From NCBI GenBank assembly GCA_022361095.1, contig JAKSBO010000461.1:1-9652 (forward strand): DNA of 9,652 nt, written 5' to 3'. This document shows, in pieces, positions 1 through 7,420 of this stretch (its first letter is position 1; each line of letters begins with the position of its first letter). The DNA is from Desulfobacterales bacterium (lineage in GTDB: Bacteria; Desulfobacterota; Desulfobacteria; Desulfobacterales; Desulfobacteraceae). The notes under the pieces were generated by a model. The model searched no databases. It was not told the DNA's origin and saw only the letters and a list, made by a program, of their open reading frames with translations. The translations under genes and the position numbers were made by a program.

Positions 1-1383
1 GCCGCCCCCCAGTGCCTTGTAGAGCCGAACGGTATTCTGGCTTACCGTGCCTTCGCTGACGGCGAGCGCTTCCTGGAAGCTGAGCAGCGAACGCTGGGCA
101 TCAAGCACATTGTTGAAGTCGGAAAGGCCATTGCGGTATTGATCCTGGGCCAATTCCTCCGCAGCACGGGCAGCGTCAACAGCGTCCCTGAGCGAAGCGC
201 TGCGCTCTTTTTCCTTACGGTAATTTATCAGGGCATCACGCACTTCCTGAACGGCATTGAGCACTGCAGCTTCGTACGCATACAGGTACTGTTCCTGTAC
301 CGCTTCCTGGATTTTAATATTATTGCGGATAGAACCGGAGTAGAAAATCGGCCAGCGTATGCCGGGGATAATGCTGTATTTTCCACTATCGGACTCGAAA
401 AGGGTTGATGCCTGCAAAGACTCCAGCCCGATGGAACCGGTCAGTGTAAACCTGGGATAAAGATCGGCCATGGCAACACCGATTCGCGCTGTCTGGGCTG
501 CCAGCTCGCGCTCGGCGCGCCGGACATCCGGGCGGCGGCGCAACAGGTCCGCGGGAATGCCCTCAAACACCAGGTCGGATTGCGGTATCCGGTCGATATT
601 AGGGATCTGCAAAGCGCCCGGCATCTCGCCTGCCAATACCGATAAAGCATTCCGGGCACTCTCCAGTCCGGCTTCTAGGGTGGGAATTGCGGCCCGTGTG
701 CTTTCGAGGTTATAACGTGCCTGCTGCACGGCCAGTCCGTTGCCCAAGCCGGCGTTAAAACGGTCGGAAAGAATTTCAAAGGTCTCCTGCTGGGCTTCCA
801 GGTTGGCCCGGGATACGGTCAGGCGGTGCTGGTAGGTGCGGACGCTGAGATAGGCGATCGCAGTCTCTGCGGCCACGCTGACCCGGACATCATCCAGCCC
901 GACCCGGATCGCGTCCCAGTCCGCAAGGGCCGCTTCCACGGCACGCTTGGTCCCGCCAAAAATGTCTATTTCCCAGACAGCATCGAACCCGGTGCTGTAA
1001 AGTGTGGTGGCACCGGTGTCCGACATACCGTTTGCCGAAGACTCGGAGCGGGTGATACTGCCGTTTAGATCGACGGTCGGCCCGTAGGCGGCCCTGGTCC
1101 GGGCCAGTTGGGCACGGGCCTGGCGGACCCGGGCCACTGCTGTCTTGAGGTCGTGGTTGTTGTTCAACGCCCGCTGGACCATATCGGTCAGCCCCGGATC
1201 ATTGAATTGATTCCACCATTGGGCCGTATCCACCTCGACATTCCGTGTGCCGGGGATGTCCGGAAGGGCGGGCCGCTGATAGTCCGGTCCCACTGTCATG
1301 CAGCCGGTCATGATCACCGGCAATAATAATACCAGCAACACGGAGATATTCTTCGCCGACCAGCGGTTACGCACGACGTACAT
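1..1383 (-). other. Outer-membrane factor (NodT/OprM-like lipoprotein) portion of the fused frame
   Basis: This is the outer-membrane channel of the tripartite exporter. Counting from the internal ATG at 1383 (residue 1030 of the long frame), a basic segment and a hydrophobic stretch lead to a lipobox-like MTGC with Cys28 at 1302-1300, followed by [10 protein letters not shown], the usual start of the mature protein. The family signature [18 protein letters not shown] lies near 430-490, and the second repeat ends LYKALGGG at the window edge. About 461 residues are present against a usual 460-490, so only the C-terminal tip and stop are missing. If translated separately it would start at 1383, but the upstream Shine-Dalgarno match is weak (AGAGG, 12 nt away). 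Confidence 0.85.
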
Positions 1384-4300
1384 CTTTTCCCGGAACCTCT
1401 GGAACATCACAAAAAGTGCCGGGATCAGTACAATCCCAAACAATGTGGCGCCCACCATCCCGGAAAATACAGTGGTACCGATGACCTGGCGGCTGGCAGA
1501 GCCGGCGCCGCTGGCGAACACCATGGGCAGTACGCCGAGGATGAAGGTGAAGGCGGTCATCAATACCGCCCGGAACCGCTGCTTGGCCCCATCGGCGGCC
1601 GCATCAATGATGGACAGGCCCTCTTCACGCCGGGCTTTGGAAAATTCAACGATAAGAATCGCGTTTTTGCTGGCCAGGCCCACCAGCAGGATCACACCGA
1701 GCTGGGCATAGATACTCAGCGGCAGTTTGACCGCCATCAGGCCGGCCAGGGCGCCAAGCACGGCCACTGCGGTTGAAAGGATTACCGGCAGCGGCGTGGT
1801 CCAGCTTTCATATTGCGCCACAAGAAAAAGATAGGCAAAGATAATGGCCATAAGGAAAATCAGGGTGACTGATCCTGTGGCGGTGGCTTCCTGGTAGCTC
1901 AATCCCGACCAGTCAAAGGTATATCCGTCCGGCAATGTTGTTGCTGCAAGCTTGGAGACCTTGAGCATCGAATCCCCGCTGCTGACCATGGGTGCTGTAA
2001 ACGCATTGATGCCGGCAGAAGGGAACTTGTTGTAGCGTTCGACCATTCGCGGTGCCAGGGTGTTTTTTATCTTAACCAGGCTGCCCAGCGGTACCATGGC
2101 GCCGGTGCGGCTCTTTATATGGATATTGTCCAGGGCCTCCATGTTTTTCCGGTGGGCCCAGTCAGCCTGGACAATGGCCTTGTTCACCTGTCCGTCAAAG
2201 TTGACATCATTCACATAAAATGAACCCAGATAGTTTTGCAGTGCACTGAAAATCGTGCTGACCTCGACCTGCATCAACGCGGCTTTGGTGCGGTCCACAT
2301 CCAGATAGAGGTGGGGTGTTGCAGCGGAATAGGTACTGAAGGCGAACATAATTTCCGGGGCCATGTTAAGTTGCATCAAAAAGTTGTTCATAACAGACTG
2401 GAGCTGCTGGGGATCGTTGTCCCCGGTGGCCTGAAGGCGAATGTCCAGGCCCCCGCTGTTACCCAGCCCCATGATGGCGGGGGGCACAAACAGGTTGAGC
2501 TTGGCGCCCGGCTCCGCAGCCAGCCGTCCCTGCAGTTTTTGCTGGATGGCCGTAATGCTCAATCCGGGAGATTCACGCCTGCTCCAATGGTCCAGGCCGA
2601 ACATGAAGAAGGCCACATTCTCGGCAGAACCGCCCAGCATGCTGAAACCGGTGACCTGAATGGTGTACTCAATTCCCGGTTCATCCTGCAGCGGTGTCAA
2701 CACATGCTCCAGCAGCGCCTCGGTACGGGCCCGGGTGGCGCCTTCGGGCAACTGTGCCATCCCGAAAATGACGCCCTGGTCTTCATCGGGCAGGAAGGAT
2801 GACGAACTGGTGTTGAACAGGAAATAGGTAACGCCGAATACACCAACCAGGATCAGGGTGGTCAAGATCAGTTTGCGGGCAATAAAGATGCTGGCGGAGA
2901 CATAGCTGCCCCGTACGCGGTTTAGTACGGTATTGAACCAGTGCTTGGGCCCCTGTTGTGCGGGTTTAGACACCTGAAGAAAGGTCGCACAGAGCGCAGG
3001 ACTGAGTGTGAGGGCGTTGAGCGTGGAAAAGAAGACCGCTGCTGAAATCGACACTGCGAACTGCTGGTAAATTTTGCCGGTGATGCCTGCCATAAATCCG
3101 ATGGGAACAAAAATGGACAGCAGTACCAACGTGGTGGCAATGACCGCTCCGCTGACTTGCTGCATCGCTTTTACGGCTGCACTTTTTTGGTCCAGCCCTT
3201 CGCTTTCCATCAGCTCCATGACCCGCTCAACCACCACGATGGCGTCATCCACCACCAGGCCGATGGCCAGTACCAGGCCAAAGAGCGTCAGTGTGTTGAT
3301 GCTGTAGCCAAAGGCAGCCAGCACCATGAAGGTGGCGCATAGCGAGACCGGTATGGTGATGGATGGAATCAGTGTGGCCCGCCAGTTCTGCAAAAAAACA
3401 TAACAGACGATAACCACGAGCAGGAAGGTCAGCGCCAGGGTGGATACGATTTCACGGATGCTGGTGCGGACAAATTTCGAGGCGTCATAGGACAGCACGG
3501 CTTCAAGGCCTTGGGGATAATTCTTTTCGAGGCGTTTCATTACCGTCTGCAGCTCATCCATGGTGTCAAGGGCGTTGGACCCGGGTGTCCGGCTTAAGCC
3601 CAGCGCCACGCAGGGTGCGTTGTTGTATTTAGCGGAAAAGAGATAGTTGTCAGAGCCTTTTTCGATGCGTGCCACATCCTTGAGAAAGACCACGGCACCG
3701 TCAATGCCGGTGCGCACCACGATGTTGCCAAAGGAGTCTGTGTCGTTGAGCCGTCCTTGAGCGGTCAGGGTAAAGGCGACCTGTCCGGAGCCGTCGTCCG
3801 GGGTGGAGCCGATGGCGCCGATGGAGGCCTGCACATTCTGGTTGCGTATGGCTGCCGTTATTTCATCGACGCCGATGCCGAGCGCGGAGATGCGGTCGGA
3901 ATCGAGCCAGACGCGCATGCTGTATTTGGGACCGTAAACCTGTGCCCGGCTCACGCCGGGGATACGTTCAAAGGCCGGCTGGATGATTTTATAGGTGTAG
4001 TCACTCATTACCTGTTCATCAAGACTGGCGTCGGGGGAGCGGACAATCACGAAGCCGAGCATGTCGGCTGATTCTGTTTCCACCGTCACGCCCTGCTGCA
4101 CCACTTCGCCGGGCAGCATAGGTTCGGCCTGGGACACACGGTTTTGTACCTTCACCTGGGCCATATCCGGATCAGTGCCCACGGCAAAAGTTACGGTGAG
4201 CGAGTAGCTTCCCGAATTGTCGGAGGTCGACGACATGTAAATCATGTCCTGTACGCCGTTCACGGCATCTTCAATGGGCCCGGCCACGATGTCGGCCATG

Positions 4301-4470
4301 ACTTCGGCACTGGCACCGGGATAGCTTGCACGCACCACGATTTGCGGGGGGGTGACCTGGGGATACTGGGTGATGGGCAGGGAGGTGATCGAAAGAATCC
4401 CTGCCAGCATCAGGACAATGGAAACCACACCCGCCAGGCGCGGGCGGTCAATGAATATGCGTGAAATCAT
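1..4470 (-). CDS. RND efflux pump (AcrB/HAE1-like) continuous in frame with an outer-membrane factor; partial at window edge
   Basis: Inner-membrane proton-driven drug/solvent exporter of the HAE1 RND family. The ATG at 4470 overlaps the adaptor stop (ATGA) and has AGGAGG at 4483-4478, 7 nt upstream. Residues 1-1029 match a whole AcrB-type pump (usual length about 1,040). The proton-relay residues are visible: Asp408-Asp409 in [12 protein letters not shown] (TM4), Lys935 in [13 protein letters not shown] (TM10) and Arg967 before AVLMT. The pump ends normally with [14 protein letters not shown]. No stop follows: reading every codon from 4470 to 1 finds none, and from residue 1030 the frame encodes a NodT/OprM-like outer-membrane lipoprotein. 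As written this is a fusion of at least 1,490 residues. A single missing A in the run 1388-1385 would also explain it. Pump identity is certain; the fusion being real is about even odds. Confidence 0.93.
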   Translation of the reverse strand, partial: MISRIFIDRPRLAGVVSIVLMLAGILSITSLPITQYPQVTPPQIVVRASYPGASAEVMADIVAGPIEDAVNGVQDMIYMSSTSDNSGSYSLTVTFAVGTDPDMAQVKVQNRVSQAEPMLPGEVVQQGVTVETESADMLGFVIVRSPDASLDEQVMSDYTYKIIQPAFERIPGVSRAQVYGPKYSMRVWLDSDRISALGIGVDEITAAIRNQNVQASIGAIGSTPDDGSGQVAFTLTAQGRLNDTDSFGNIVVRTGIDGAVVFLKDVARIEKGSDNYLFSAKYNNAPCVALGLSRTPGSNALDTMDELQTVMKRLEKNYPQGLEAVLSYDASKFVRTSIREIVSTLALTFLLVVIVCYVFLQNWRATLIPSITIPVSLCATFMVLAAFGYSINTLTLFGLVLAIGLVVDDAIVVVERVMELMESEGLDQKSAAVKAMQQVSGAVIATTLVLLSIFVPIGFMAGITGKIYQQFAVSISAAVFFSTLNALTLSPALCATFLQVSKPAQQGPKHWFNTVLNRVRGSYVSASIFIARKLILTTLILVGVFGVTYFLFNTSSSSFLPDEDQGVIFGMAQLPEGATRARTEALLEHVLTPLQDEPGIEYTIQVTGFSMLGGSAENVAFFMFGLDHWSRRESPGLSITAIQQKLQGRLAAEPGAKLNLFVPPAIMGLGNSGGLDIRLQATGDNDPQQLQSVMNNFLMQLNMAPEIMFAFSTYSAATPHLYLDVDRTKAALMQVEVSTIFSALQNYLGSFYVNDVNFDGQVNKAIVQADWAHRKNMEALDNIHIKSRTGAMVPLGSLVKIKNTLAPRMVERYNKFPSAGINAFTAPMVSSGDSMLKVSKLAATTLPDGYTFDWSGLSYQEATATGSVTLIFLMAIIFAYLFLVAQYESWTTPLPVILSTAVAVLGALAGLMAVKLPLSIYAQLGVILLVGLASKNAILIVEFSKARREEGLSIIDAAADGAKQRFRAVLMTAFTFILGVLPMVFASGAGSASRQVIGTTVFSGMVGATLFGIVLIPALFVMFQRFREKMYVVRNRWSAKNISVLLVLLLPVIMTGCMTVGPDYQRPALPDIPGTRNVEVDTAQWWNQFNDPGLTDMVQRALNNNHDLKTAVARVRQARAQLARTRAAYGPTVDLNGSITRSESSANGMSDTGATTLYSTGFDAVWEIDIFGGTKRAVEAALADWDAIRVGLDDVRVSVAAETAIAYLSVRTYQHRLTVSRANLEAQQETFEILSDRFNAGLGNGLAVQQARYNLESTRAAIPTLEAGLESARNALSVLAGEMPGALQIPNIDRIPQSDLVFEGIPADLLRRRPDVRRAERELAAQTARIGVAMADLYPRFTLTGSIGLESLQASTLFESDSGKYSIIPGIRWPIFYSGSIRNNIKIQEAVQEQYLYAYEAAVLNAVQEVRDALINYRKEKERSASLRDAVDAARAAEELAQDQYRNGLSDFNNVLDAQRSLLSFQEALAVSEGTVSQNTVRLYKALGGG

Positions 4471-5609
4471 TTTCCGGCCTCCTGCAACGTTACCTGGGCA
4501 GTCATGCCGGGCCGCACTTTTTGCACACCGTCAACCACAATACGGTCGCCGGCCTTCAGTCCGGAATGTACCACAAAGTCTCCTTCAACCGATTCACCGG
4601 TCTCAACCCGGGCGGTGCCAACCTGTCCCTCTCCGTTGACTGTCAGCACATAGGAACCCTTTGGATCAAGCAGCAGTGCCCGCTGGGGAATCCGGATGCC
4701 CATGGGGCGTTGCCGGGATCCAAGCAGGATGTTGACATATCCGCCGGGGACCAGTTGTCCGTCGGGATTATCGAACAGGTAGCGGACTGCCATGGTGCCG
4801 GTTTCGGCATTCATAACGTTGTCGTCGAACTCCTTTTGGCCGATCAGCGGAAGCTGTGTACCGTTGGGCAGACGAATGCGGGCAGCCAGGCCGTCGGAGG
4901 CACCCGCCAGCTCCTGGGCACGAAAATCCAGGTACGCGCGGTCGGTCATGGAAAAGACCACACGGATGGGACTGATTTGCACAATGCGGGCAAGTTCGTT
5001 GGAGGCGGAAGTGACATAGTTGCCCTTGGTTGACTTGGCCAGGCCGATCCGGCCGCTGATCGGAGCCGTCACTTTGGCATACCCCAAGTCAATTTTGGCC
5101 AGGTTCAAATTAGCCTCCGCCTGTTTCAGACCGGCCTCAGCCTGTAACTGGTCGCTTTCCGCAGTGTCGAGATTCGACTGAGAAACGCTGCGTTTATTTG
5201 CTTCACGCATACGCTTGAAGTATTTTCTGGCACGGTTCAGTTCGGCTTTTGCTCTGGCCAGTTCAGCCTGGCGAACGTCAACTTTGGCCTGGTATTGTTT
5301 CTGGTCAATGGTGAAGAGCAGGTCGCCTTCTTTCACAAAAGATCCTTCCGTGAAATGGACATCATCAATGTACCCTGAAACTTCCGAGCGGACCATAACT
5401 TCCTGCACCGGCTCCACCGTTGCAATATGGTCGTCAAGCACATCCAGGGGCTGCTCTTTCAGCTCAACTGCGACCACCGCAGGCGGCGGCATTTGGCCCA
5501 TTCCCATCATGCCCGGCCCCTGGTCGGTTGAAGGAATAACCAGATTGATAACATAACCCACGCCGATCAAAATGATCGCGATCACCGTGTTTCCTACTGC
5601 CTTTCCCAT
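4467..5609 (-). CDS. Periplasmic adaptor (membrane fusion protein, HlyD/AcrA family) of the RND pump
   Basis: Links the inner-membrane pump to the outer-membrane factor. The 380 residues show the standard order: an N-terminal membrane segment (about 8-25) with no lipobox Cys, so probably an uncleaved anchor; a Met/Pro-rich linker (34-43, [11 protein letters not shown]); first lipoyl half (about 72-102, [20 protein letters not shown]); an Ala/Glu/Lys-rich coiled-coil hairpin (about 104-172); second lipoyl half (about 180-200, TAPISGRIG); then the beta-barrel and membrane-proximal domains. The ATG at 5609 has AAGGAGA at 5622-5616, 6 nt upstream. The stop overlaps the pump start by 4 nt, implying translational coupling. 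The gap to the repressor is 123 nt with no clear promoter or terminator, so it is probably co-transcribed from the promoter at 6368-6396. Substrate cannot be read from the sequence. Confidence 0.95.
   Translation of the reverse strand: MGKAVGNTVIAIILIGVGYVINLVIPSTDQGPGMMGMGQMPPPAVVAVELKEQPLDVLDDHIATVEPVQEVMVRSEVSGYIDDVHFTEGSFVKEGDLLFTIDQKQYQAKVDVRQAELARAKAELNRARKYFKRMREANKRSVSQSNLDTAESDQLQAEAGLKQAEANLNLAKIDLGYAKVTAPISGRIGLAKSTKGNYVTSASNELARIVQISPIRVVFSMTDRAYLDFRAQELAGASDGLAARIRLPNGTQLPLIGQKEFDDNVMNAETGTMAVRYLFDNPDGQLVPGGYVNILLGSRQRPMGIRIPQRALLLDPKGSYVLTVNGEGQVGTARVETGESVEGDFVVHSGLKAGDRIVVDGVQKVRPGMTAQVTLQEAGK
4478..4483 (-). promoter_or_regulatory. Ribosome binding site of the RND pump
   Basis: A perfect AGGAGG inside the last codons of the adaptor gene, 7 nt before the ATG at 4470. 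It fixes the pump start and supports coupled translation across the ATGA overlap. Confidence 0.85.
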
Positions 5610-5732
5610 TAGCTTTCTCCTTTATAAGAACGTCTGGGTAAGTTACTCAGATTTTTTAAACTTTGTTGTGGGCTATGCCCGGCAGTTCATATGTCAGGTC
5701 AGCCCGTGGCTGTTATATTGAAGTGTGATGTC

Positions 5733-6341
5733 TCAGTTGGAAAGCGTGCCGAACAACAGGTCAAAACTTTCCAGGACCACTTCCACAAATTTATTCCGAT
5801 CATACTCGCCGTGCATGGCCAAATGCATTGCACCTATCCAAGATGAAGCGAAACACAGCGCAAGGGTCCGGGCGTCCTTTTCTTTACTTAACGCGCCTTT
5901 TTCCTGCAACCGCACAAGTTTTTCTTCAAACTCCTTCATTGGATCAACACGCAGCTCTGATAATTTTTCATGCACTTCCGCCATGAGTTCGGTTGACCAT
6001 TCAATCTGGAAACCACAGAAAAACTCAAACTTCCAGGCCTCCTCATCACAGACAAATGTATTGGCAAACTCGGCGATTCCCCGGCGCAGGTCTGCTACGC
6101 TTTCCGGCATCATATTTTCAAAGCGCTTACACTGTCTTTCTTCCCCGTATGAGATCATAGCAGCCAAAAGTTCCGGTTTTGTTTTGAAGTGCCAATAAAC
6201 CGCACCCTTTGTTAACCCTATCTCGTTGGCAATATCCACGAACGTGGTTTTTGAATAGCCCTTTTCAGAACAGATCTTCAGCGCGGCATCCAGAATCTGC
6301 AGCCGTGTCTTCTGCGCCTCTTTTTTTGTTTTTCTCGCCAT
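5733..6341 (-). CDS. TetR/AcrR-family transcriptional repressor of the efflux operon
   Basis: A 202-residue protein of normal TetR-family length. The N-terminal DNA-binding domain carries the family helix-turn-helix at about 32-52 (KTTFVDIANEIGLTKGAVYWHF, ending in the typical YWHF). The rest is a helical ligand-binding and dimerisation domain with Trp, Phe and Cys residues that could line a pocket. The ATG at 6341 follows GAGGGA (6352-6347) with 5 nt between. It is the first gene of the minus-strand efflux operon and lies directly behind a promoter whose spacer is a palindrome, so it most likely represses itself and the exporter and is released by a pump substrate. That role is inferred from family and position; the ligand is unknown. 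Confidence 0.95.
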   Translation of the reverse strand: MARKTKKEAQKTRLQILDAALKICSEKGYSKTTFVDIANEIGLTKGAVYWHFKTKPELLAAMISYGEERQCKRFENMMPESVADLRRGIAEFANTFVCDEEAWKFEFFCGFQIEWSTELMAEVHEKLSELRVDPMKEFEEKLVRLQEKGALSKEKDARTLALCFASSWIGAMHLAMHGEYDRNKFVEVVLESFDLLFGTLSN

Positions 6342-6367
6342 GGATTTCCCTCAATTTAGTAGTGCGC

Positions 6368-6396
6368 ATTATACATACCTTCGGGTAGGTATGCAA
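6368..6396 (-). promoter_or_regulatory. Sigma70-type promoter of the efflux operon
   Basis: On the minus strand, -35 TTGCAT (6396-6391) and a perfect -10 TATAAT (6373-6368) are separated by exactly 17 nt. Transcription would start near 6361, about 20 nt before the repressor ATG. Confidence 0.8.
6374..6393. promoter_or_regulatory. Palindromic operator, probable TetR-family repressor site
   Basis: CATACCT (6374-6380) and AGGTATG (6387-6393) form a perfect 7-bp inverted repeat with a 6-nt centre. It fills the promoter spacer and reaches into the -35 hexamer, so a bound dimer would block RNA polymerase. The CATAC half-site resembles those known for AcrR-like repressors. Binding is inferred. Confidence 0.75.
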
Positions 6397-6567
6397 TAGA
6401 AATTTTGAAAGTGACACCTATGATGCTGTGGGAAGGTTTATGACATCGCTTTGGATGGATGACTGGGTGGAGCGTGGAGTTGGTTGATTTTGATTGAAAA
6501 GGTCAAAAGACGTATCACCCGACTTTATGACCAAGGTGTTGACTCTATCCGCATTGTAATCTGCATT

Positions 6568-6579
6568 AATCCGGGGATA
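6568..6579 (-). repeat. Inverted copy of the CCCCGGATT motif at the transposase 3' end
   Basis: The plus strand reads AATCCGGGGATA, the reverse complement of the TGTCCCCGGATT core found twice at 7291-7318 with one base changed. It begins 2 nt after the transposase stop codon, so the gene lies between copies in opposite orientation. Confidence 0.55.
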
Positions 6580-6581
6580 TT

Positions 6582-7241
6582 TTATACTTTTTTTCGACCC
6601 GGCTTCTTTGACCTGAGTCGTCTGTCTAAAATAGTCTCCAGTTGCTTTACAAAAGTCGTTTTGCCCAACGGCCGGCCGGTACGTTCATGCTTTCTGAACA
6701 ATTCGATTTCAGATTCTTTAATGTCAGAGGATAAAAAATCTTCCCAAGGTGTATTAACAATCTCAAGCAAGGGTTTTGTTTTGACAAGAATGTCATCCTT
6801 CTCATCCATATGTGCCCCGGCGCTGCTCCATTTCCAATCCTCAGGACGTTTTACAAGACCGGCACGGACGGGGTTATACTCAATATACCGCGTGCATGCC
6901 AGTAAGTAGCGTTCTTCCATGATAAATGATGCGAACCTCCCCTGCCATAAATGGCCGCGCCAGCCTTCCCTGAAATTGATCATTCTCGTATATCGCCGGT
7001 GTGCCTCCCCGACGGCCAGATTTAATCCATCCCTGGTTTCAGGAACTGCAATGAGGTGAATGTGATTGGGCATCAGGCAATAGGCCCATATTTCAACCTT
7101 ATAGTTCAAACACCATTCCGACATCAAAGCCAGATAGGCTTTAAAATCCTGATCGCTGAAAAATGTCTGCTGCCTTCTATTTCCCCTTTGTGTAATGTGA
7201 TGGGGGAAACCCGGCGCCACTGCCCTTGCCATTCGTGCCAT
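6582..7241 (-). CDS. REP-associated tyrosine transposase (RAYT, Y1/HUH, IS200-like)
   Basis: A 219-residue single-strand DNA transposase-type nuclease. Visible motifs are HHITQRGNRRQ (14-24), the HUH pair His60-Ile-His62 in MPNHIHLIAVPE, GHLWQGRFASF (96-106), and RYIEYNPVRAGLV (118-130), where Tyr119 is the probable catalytic tyrosine. The tail is basic (RRLRSKKPGRKK), fit for DNA contact. The frame is intact. In this family the enzyme is usually a domesticated single-copy gene acting on short palindromic repeats rather than a mobile IS; matching short repeats flank this one. Start: the ATG at 7241 has no Shine-Dalgarno sequence, nor does the next Met at 7232; a possible promoter would put the transcript start almost on the first ATG. 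It is divergent from the channel gene. Confidence 0.92.
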   Translation of the reverse strand: MARMARAVAPGFPHHITQRGNRRQQTFFSDQDFKAYLALMSEWCLNYKVEIWAYCLMPNHIHLIAVPETRDGLNLAVGEAHRRYTRMINFREGWRGHLWQGRFASFIMEERYLLACTRYIEYNPVRAGLVKRPEDWKWSSAGAHMDEKDDILVKTKPLLEIVNTPWEDFLSSDIKESEIELFRKHERTGRPLGKTTFVKQLETILDRRLRSKKPGRKKV

Positions 7242-7248
7242 AAAAGGG

Positions 7249-7277
7249 AGTTAAGCATGTAATCTGATTTTTGTCAA
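7249..7277 (-). promoter_or_regulatory. Possible promoter of the transposase
   Basis: On the minus strand a perfect -35 TTGACA (7277-7272) and a poor -10 TTAACT (7254-7249, 3 of 6 matches) are 17 nt apart. Transcription would begin near 7242, giving an almost leaderless message, which fits the lack of a ribosome binding site. Confidence 0.35.
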
Positions 7278-7290
7278 TGAATACGTAAGG

Positions 7291-7320
7291 TGTCCCCGGA
7301 TTGCATGTCCCCGGATTGTA
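7291..7320 (+). repeat. Tandem 15-bp repeat upstream of the transposase
   Basis: TGTCCCCGGATTGCA is followed directly by TGTCCCCGGATTGTA, differing at one base. It lies 50 bp before the transposase start and 101 bp before the channel start. With the inverted copy at 6568-6579 it brackets the transposase gene, as expected for repeats recognised by a RAYT enzyme. It also sits where the channel promoter should be; I find no convincing promoter there. Confidence 0.65.
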
Positions 7321-7420
7321 AGTTCAACAGACTTCTATTTACATCCGGTTGGAATTTGGATATGCCAAGGGAAGGGTATCCATATCACACTTTTCAATCA
7401 GGATTAAGGGAACATCTGCT

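Noticed and set aside
2236..2802. 188-codon plus-strand frame inside the pump gene
   Set aside because: Shadow of the RND coding strand; the translation has no domain and the opposite strand is unmistakable.
4461..5033. 190-codon plus-strand frame opposite the adaptor and pump junction
   Set aside because: It is antisense to the clearly recognisable adaptor, has no family resemblance, and arises from GC-rich codon use.
5670..5680. GGGC-TAT-GCCC hairpin between the repressor and adaptor genes
   Set aside because: A 4-bp stem with no T run; too weak to call a terminator or attenuator.
5725..6198. 157-codon plus-strand frame opposite the TetR gene
   Set aside because: Ser-rich low-complexity translation, antisense to a well-supported regulator.
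6397..6567. Intergenic DNA between the operon promoter and the transposase end
   Set aside because: Searched on both strands; translations are broken by stops, and I see no tRNA, hairpin terminator or gene remnant.
6484..6909. 141-codon plus-strand frame over the transposase 3' half
   Set aside because: Antisense to the intact HUH transposase, with no recognisable motif or ribosome binding site.
7349..7420. Upstream TTG start for the channel gene
   Set aside because: The extra 24 residues look random and lack a good ribosome binding site, while ATG 7421 begins a sensible sequence behind AAGGGA.
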